A program made the translations under genes and the position numbers. The notes under the pieces were generated by a model. That model ran no database searches, had not been told where the DNA came from, and was given only the letters and a program-made list of their open reading frames with translations. A stretch of 64,000 nt of DNA from UBA1765 sp045615885 (GTDB lineage: Bacteria > Fibrobacterota > Fibrobacteria > Fibrobacterales > Fibrobacteraceae). The stretch lies in the NCBI GenBank assembly GCA_045615885.1, contig JAZLFR010000032.1, forward strand, positions 24,221-88,220, written 5' to 3'. Shown in pieces: positions 60,595 to 64,000 of the stretch (positions are counted from its first letter, which is position 1; every line of letters starts with the position of its first letter).

Positions 60595-60620
60595 AACCCG
60601 TTTGGCCCCTGTATTTTTTT
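60586..60620 (+). terminator. Terminator of ybiT built from a heptamer unit
   Basis: Stem AATACAGGG / CCCTGTATT with a 12-base loop and T7. Its left arm is the last heptamer of the preceding tract. Confidence 0.85.
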
Positions 60621-61017
60621 ATGCCTTGTAAAGCGGTAATCCGGGAATCGCTGTGAAGTTTTTGCCGTCAGGGGAGAGCGCAAAGGCGCGGGTGTCGTTG
60701 CCGAGCGCAAGCAGTATGAACTGCGGCGTAAGAATTTTCAGGTAGCGGTTGAGCTGAATTTCCAGCCCTTCCCAGGAGTATTCGCCTGCGGCCTTGCATT
60801 CTACCAAGAGCCACGGGCGAGCAGGGCCTGCCTTGTAGTCGTGCACGATGATGTCGACGCGGTCTTGCGTGGTCGGCGTGATTGACGAAAGCGAGAACTC
60901 GACTTCCAGCAGTTCCCTAGGCACCTTTACGGCATTCAGCAAAACTTGGATAATGTGCTGGCGCACAAATTCTTCGGGCGTGTCGGGAACTTCTTTTTTG
61001 CGTATTGGATCGTACAT
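60619..61017 (-). CDS. Stand-alone HsdR N-terminal-type nuclease domain protein
   Basis: 132 residues matching the type I restriction enzyme R N-terminal family (PD-D/ExK fold). EEFVRQHIIQVLL starts the domain, and VDIIVHD ... PWLLVECKA supplies the metal-binding Asp and the ExK pair. The helicase and HsdM/HsdS parts are absent, so it is not a working restriction system. Small single-domain copies are common in Bacteroidota-like genomes; role unknown. The frame ends at a TAA within the terminator T run. Confidence 0.82.
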   Translation of the reverse strand: MYDPIRKKEVPDTPEEFVRQHIIQVLLNAVKVPRELLEVEFSLSSITPTTQDRVDIIVHDYKAGPARPWLLVECKAAGEYSWEGLEIQLNRYLKILTPQFILLALGNDTRAFALSPDGKNFTAIPGLPLYKA

Positions 61018-61033
61018 ATTTACACAATATTCA

Positions 61034-61150
61034 TCAAGTCAAAATACATAAGCCTAGTGGGTTCGTGTTCAGAATAAAATCGTTCAAGTCGGCGTCGCCG
61101 CAGTCGAATTGTTCAACAGTTTCTGTAGATTTTAAACGAACGAGCTTCAG
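61034..61150 (-). pseudogene. N-terminal remnant of a GNAT acetyltransferase
   Basis: Minus-strand reading from a CTG at 61150 gives LKLVRLKSTETVEQFDCG, continuing DADLNDFILN, then TNPLGLCILT and stop. The first 30 residues match the start of GNAT proteins of the MKLVRLKxTxxxxxFDCGDxDLNDFL type. After that the similarity ends. The usual ATG is CTG here, and the acetyl-CoA-binding part is missing. A decayed gene fragment is the best reading. Confidence 0.6.
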
Positions 61151-61336
61151 GAGTCTCTGATTGGCAAAGCCATATTTAGATTCCCTAGGTTGTATTAGTT
61201 GATGTAGTGAATGCCGGTTTTACCGGAAAGGCAACCTTGTGGTTGTGTTTTAAATATATAAAATGGAATTTTTGCAGTCAAGGTGTTAGCACTCTTTACT
61301 ACATTTGAAAAAAAGTTATTTGAAGAGGATTTAAAA
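61151..61336 (+). other. Leader region of the aminotransferase gene
   Basis: Holds two small hairpins: CCGGT/ACCGG (61214-61226) and CAACC/GGTTG (61232-61245), then AT-rich TTTTAAATATATAAAAT that could serve as a -10 region. No ORF of note. Confidence 0.4.
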
Positions 61337-62641
61337 ATGAGAAAGCGTTTGCTTACCGATGGTGCCAAGGAACTGTCTTACGAAATCCGTGAGATTGTTA
61401 AAAAGGCGAACCTCCTGAAGACGCTGGGTATGCCGAATATCCACTGGGAAAATATCGGCGACCCGATTGAAAAGAAGTGTGAAGTCCCCGAATGGATCAA
61501 GGACATTGTTGTTGACCTTTCCAAGACTAACCGCAGCTACGGCTACTGCCCGTCCAAGGGTATGCTTGAAACTCGCGAGTTCATCGTGAAAGAAACAAAC
61601 AAGCTTGGCGGCGCTCAGATTACTGTTGACGACATCTTGTTCTTCAACGGCCTTGGCGATGCGATTGCAACCCTTTACAGCTTGCTTTCCATGACGACAC
61701 GCATCATTGGACCGTCTCCTGCATACAGCACCCACAGCTCTGCAGAAGCAGCCCACGCACACGCTGCTCCTATTACCTATAGCTTGAAGCCAGAAAACCA
61801 CTGGTACCCGGACCTTGAAGAACTTGAAAACAAGGTCAAGTACAACCCGACTATTGCCGGTATCTTGGTGTTGAACCCGGACAATCCGACGGGCATGGTT
61901 TACCCGCTTGAAATTTTGCAGAAGATTGTTGACATTGCTAAGCGCTACAACTTGTTCATCATTTGCGACGAAATCTACAACAAGATTACTTACAATGGTG
62001 CTCACGCCTACGCCCTTGCTGAATACATCGGCGACGTTCCGGCAATTGCCTTGAAGGGCATTTCCAAGGAATATCCGTGGCCGGGTGCTCGTTGCGGTTG
62101 GGCTGAATATTACAACCGTGACAAGGATGAACAGTTCGACGCATTCTGCCGCGCCCTTGACAACGCCAAGATGGTTGAAGTCTGCTCCACGACTCTCCCG
62201 CAGATGACGATTCCTCGCGTTCTTGGCGATCCACGCTTCATGGAACACCGCAAGGCTTTGAACGAAAAGATTGGCCGTCGCAGCGCAATCATCAATGAAA
62301 TTCTTTCTGACATTCCGGAACTCTACTTCAACCCGACCTACGGCGCTTTCTACAACACGATTATCTTCCGTGAAGGTGTTTTGAACAAGCACCAGACCAT
62401 GAAGATCGACAACCCGCAGATCAAGGCCAAGGTGGAAGAATGGTGCTCCAAGACAGACAAGCTGGACTACCGTTTTGTGTATTACCTGCTTGGTGCAAAG
62501 GGCATTTGCGTTGTGCCGAGTACAAGTTTCTGCACCGACCTCATGGGCTTCCGCGTGACGCTCCTTGAAGAAGACGAAAAGGAACTGCGCAGCGTGTTCA
62601 CCACAATCCACGACGCAATCATCGAGTACTTGCATAGCTAG
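61337..62641 (+). CDS. Class I/II pyridoxal-phosphate aminotransferase
   Basis: 434 residues from ATG 61337 (GAGGAT 8 bases upstream). Fold-type I signs are present: NPDNPTGMVYPLE, the PLP-phenol contact CDEIYNKI, the PLP lysine in LKGISKEYPWPGARCGW, and the substrate-carboxylate Arg in GFRVTLL. It resembles alanine/aromatic-type aminotransferases with the tail insert EEWCSKTDKLDYRFVYYLL; the amino acid used cannot be told. It stands alone. Confidence 0.85.
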   Translation: MRKRLLTDGAKELSYEIREIVKKANLLKTLGMPNIHWENIGDPIEKKCEVPEWIKDIVVDLSKTNRSYGYCPSKGMLETREFIVKETNKLGGAQITVDDILFFNGLGDAIATLYSLLSMTTRIIGPSPAYSTHSSAEAAHAHAAPITYSLKPENHWYPDLEELENKVKYNPTIAGILVLNPDNPTGMVYPLEILQKIVDIAKRYNLFIICDEIYNKITYNGAHAYALAEYIGDVPAIALKGISKEYPWPGARCGWAEYYNRDKDEQFDAFCRALDNAKMVEVCSTTLPQMTIPRVLGDPRFMEHRKALNEKIGRRSAIINEILSDIPELYFNPTYGAFYNTIIFREGVLNKHQTMKIDNPQIKAKVEEWCSKTDKLDYRFVYYLLGAKGICVVPSTSFCTDLMGFRVTLLEEDEKELRSVFTTIHDAIIEYLHS

Positions 62642-62711
62642 ACGGGAGAACGCTTCGCTTTATTTTGGCGGCAAAGCCGCTTCTTTTTAAGCCGAAGGCT
62701 CATTCTAAATC

Positions 62712-62743
62712 TTTCGTCTCTCGTCTATCAGAGGCGAAGCCTC
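62712..62743. repeat. Heptamer pair with GAGGC-GAA-GCCTC hairpin
   Basis: TTTCGTC, TCTCGTC, TATCA, then hairpin GAGGC-GAA-GCCTC and a resumed GGTCTAC. Directly after it TACAAT forms the -10 box of potA. The preceding bases 62641-62711 hold another short GC hairpin set (GGCGGCAAAGCCGC). Confidence 0.8.
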
Positions 62744-62759
62744 GGTCTACAATCTAAAT

Positions 62760-63824
62760 ATGAAATCTTTCGACCTTCAAGTTAAGAATGTTTCCAAGAG
62801 CTTCGGCAAAAAGGCCGTGCTCAAGGGAATTGACGTATTCATCAAGGACGGTCAGTTCGTCACTTTGCTTGGTCCTTCTGGCTGCGGCAAGACCACGCTC
62901 CTTCGCATTATAGCTGGCTTTGAGAAGGCTGACGCTGGCGAAGTGATCTTGAGTGGTGAAGTGATTTCTAACAGGTCTCCGGCGCACCGCCCAATCAACA
63001 CTGTGTTCCAGAGCTATGCCTTGTTCCCGCACTTGAATGTGTTCAATAACATTGCCTTTGGCTTGAAAAGTCACAAGGTTCCAAAAGCAGAAATCGAGAA
63101 GCGTGTAAACGCCATGATGGAACTTGTGAACATCACAGACCTTGCTCGCGAAATGCCAGCAACTTTAAGTGGTGGACAAAAGCAGCGCGTTGCCCTTGCC
63201 CGTGCCCTTGTGAACGAGCCTGATATTCTTTTGCTTGACGAACCTCTTTCTGCATTGGATGCGAACCTTCGCAAAAAACTCCAGGTGGAACTGAAGGAAG
63301 TGCAAAAGAAAACTGACACCACCTTCATCATGGTGACCCACGACCAGGACGAAGCCATCGCCGTAAGCGACCGCGTGCTGGTGATGTATAAAGGCCAGAT
63401 CGTTCAAGACGGAACTCCCGAAGATGTTTACGAACATCCGGTGAACCGCTTTGTGGCAACCTTCATGGGCGAATGCAATATTCTGGAATGTAAGCGTGTG
63501 GCAGATGACAAGGTGACTTGCGCATTCGGCGAACTCGTTGTAGAACACAAGCCGGAATGGAGCGAAGGTGGCGTTGCTATTCGCATGGAAGACATTCATG
63601 TTTGCGCAGCTAGTGAAACATTCCCGAACAATGTTTTTGAAGCTCGCATTTTGGAACGCATTTTCCGTGGCGACTATTGGGAACTGATTGCTGAACTTCC
63701 TGGAGTCGGCAGTGCAGAAAGCCTCAAGCTTCGCGTGATGACAGACCCTGATGAAATCTACAATCCGGGCGACAATGTGAAACTTTACATGGAACCGCAG
63801 TATTTGCAAGTTCTGGAAGATTAA
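62760..63824 (+). CDS. potA: ABC transporter ATPase, PotA-like (spermidine/putrescine)
   Basis: ATPase of a type I ABC importer. The 354-residue product has Walker A GPSGCGKTT (38-46), the signature LSGGQKQR, Walker B ILLLDEPLSALD and the D/H-loop MVTHDQDEA. A C-terminal TOBE_2 domain (about 245-354) follows. Best match by feel is PotA; related Fe or thiosulfate ATPases cannot be excluded. The permease and binding-protein genes expected downstream are not in view: an IS element begins 40 bases later. TACAAT ends 6 bases before ATG with no ribosome-binding site. Confidence 0.87.
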   Translation: MKSFDLQVKNVSKSFGKKAVLKGIDVFIKDGQFVTLLGPSGCGKTTLLRIIAGFEKADAGEVILSGEVISNRSPAHRPINTVFQSYALFPHLNVFNNIAFGLKSHKVPKAEIEKRVNAMMELVNITDLAREMPATLSGGQKQRVALARALVNEPDILLLDEPLSALDANLRKKLQVELKEVQKKTDTTFIMVTHDQDEAIAVSDRVLVMYKGQIVQDGTPEDVYEHPVNRFVATFMGECNILECKRVADDKVTCAFGELVVEHKPEWSEGGVAIRMEDIHVCAASETFPNNVFEARILERIFRGDYWELIAELPGVGSAESLKLRVMTDPDEIYNPGDNVKLYMEPQYLQVLED

Positions 63825-63864
63825 CTGCAAGTTTTCACAAAAAAAGCAAAAGTCCCGCATGTGA

Positions 63865-64000
63865 TGTGAACCCCGAAAGTTGGACAAAACTTTCGGGGTT
63901 TTCATGTATAAAAAACACACAAAAGAAGAATGGGCAAAAGCCTTGGAGCTCTATCAAGCTGGATACACATCTGTCGCAATAAGTCGAAAAACAGGTATCG
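63865..64000 (+). mobile_element. Left end of an IS3-family (IS150-like) insertion sequence
   Basis: The terminal repeat begins TGTGAACCCCGAAAGTTGGA; the TG...CCCCxAAAGTTGGACA words are typical of IS150-group ends. A hairpin (CCCCGAAAGTT / AACTTTCGGGG) is built into the end. Transposase orfA starts 39 bases in. The right end lies outside the window. Confidence 0.75.
63904..64000 (+). CDS. Transposase OrfA, N-terminal part
   Basis: Starts MYKKHTKEEWAKALELYQ and runs off the window at AISRKTGI. The segment is the first helix-turn-helix of an IS3-family OrfA (leucine-rich HTH), which binds the terminal repeats. Only 32 residues are visible. The full element would normally carry OrfB joined by a programmed frameshift. 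Confidence 0.75.
   Translation, partial: MYKKHTKEEWAKALELYQAGYTSVAISRKTGI

Noticed and set aside
60619..61017. Type I restriction-modification system
   Set aside because: Only the small HsdR N-terminal-type domain is present. There is no helicase, methylase or specificity gene nearby.

Overview
The window looks like a chromosomal segment of a Fibrobacter-type bacterium (phylum Fibrobacterota, gut or rumen lineage). This is an inference. It rests on poly-serine linkers in surface proteins (24412-25752, 38428-40395, 55511-57442), a diderm envelope gene set (Tol-Pal, lipoproteins, beta-barrels), a meso-DAP type MurE, a pyrophosphate-dependent phosphofructokinase, and general protein resemblance. 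About fifty genes are packed densely on both strands. Both tRNA genes lack an encoded CCA end.

Layout: 1-5.7 kb holds the end of rmlB, a duplicated-domain lipoprotein, sulfur amino-acid genes (metY, cysK) and a pyridoxal-kinase-family gene. 5.8-7.8 kb holds tRNA-Val, lexA and a membrane-anchored basic protein behind a structured leader. 7.9-22 kb is the division and cell-wall (dcw) cluster: mraZ-rsmH-ftsL-ftsI-murE-murF-ftsW-murG-murC-ftsQ-ftsA-ftsZ. Its genes mostly overlap by 1-14 bases, and mraY, murD, murB and ddl are missing from it. 22.4-29.2 kb is a Tol-Pal locus (tolQ, tolR, a TolA/TonB-type protein, an inserted lipoprotein gene, tolB, pal, cpoB). Together these two clusters build septal peptidoglycan and pull in the outer membrane behind it.

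29.2-34.6 kb has ogt, two DUF4421-like outer-membrane proteins flanking a marR operon that includes a 56-residue Cys-rich protein, and the PPi phosphofructokinase. 34.8-38.4 kb has an NfeD-FloA-third gene operon and mutT. 38.4-47 kb has a secreted M6 protease, yajL, a sufB/NifU-like pair, a possible 19-residue micro-gene, fabF and an acyl-CoA synthetase. 47-64 kb has pcrA, several exported proteins, a diguanylate cyclase directly behind tRNA-Ala, a glycosyltransferase, an ABC-F protein, an aminotransferase, potA and the left end of an IS3-family element.

The most unusual signal lies between genes. At least seven intergenic regions carry tracts that keep a strict 7-base period while the bases drift. 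Compact hairpins are spliced into some of the tracts. A separate palindrome family (TGTCRT...RATC with interchangeable loops) often sits beside them. A second genome-wide signal is a TAnnnT box placed 6-8 bases before ATG with no ribosome-binding site, seen at about ten genes, which suggests leaderless mRNAs.

All calls come from reading the sequence by eye. No database search, folding or alignment program was run.
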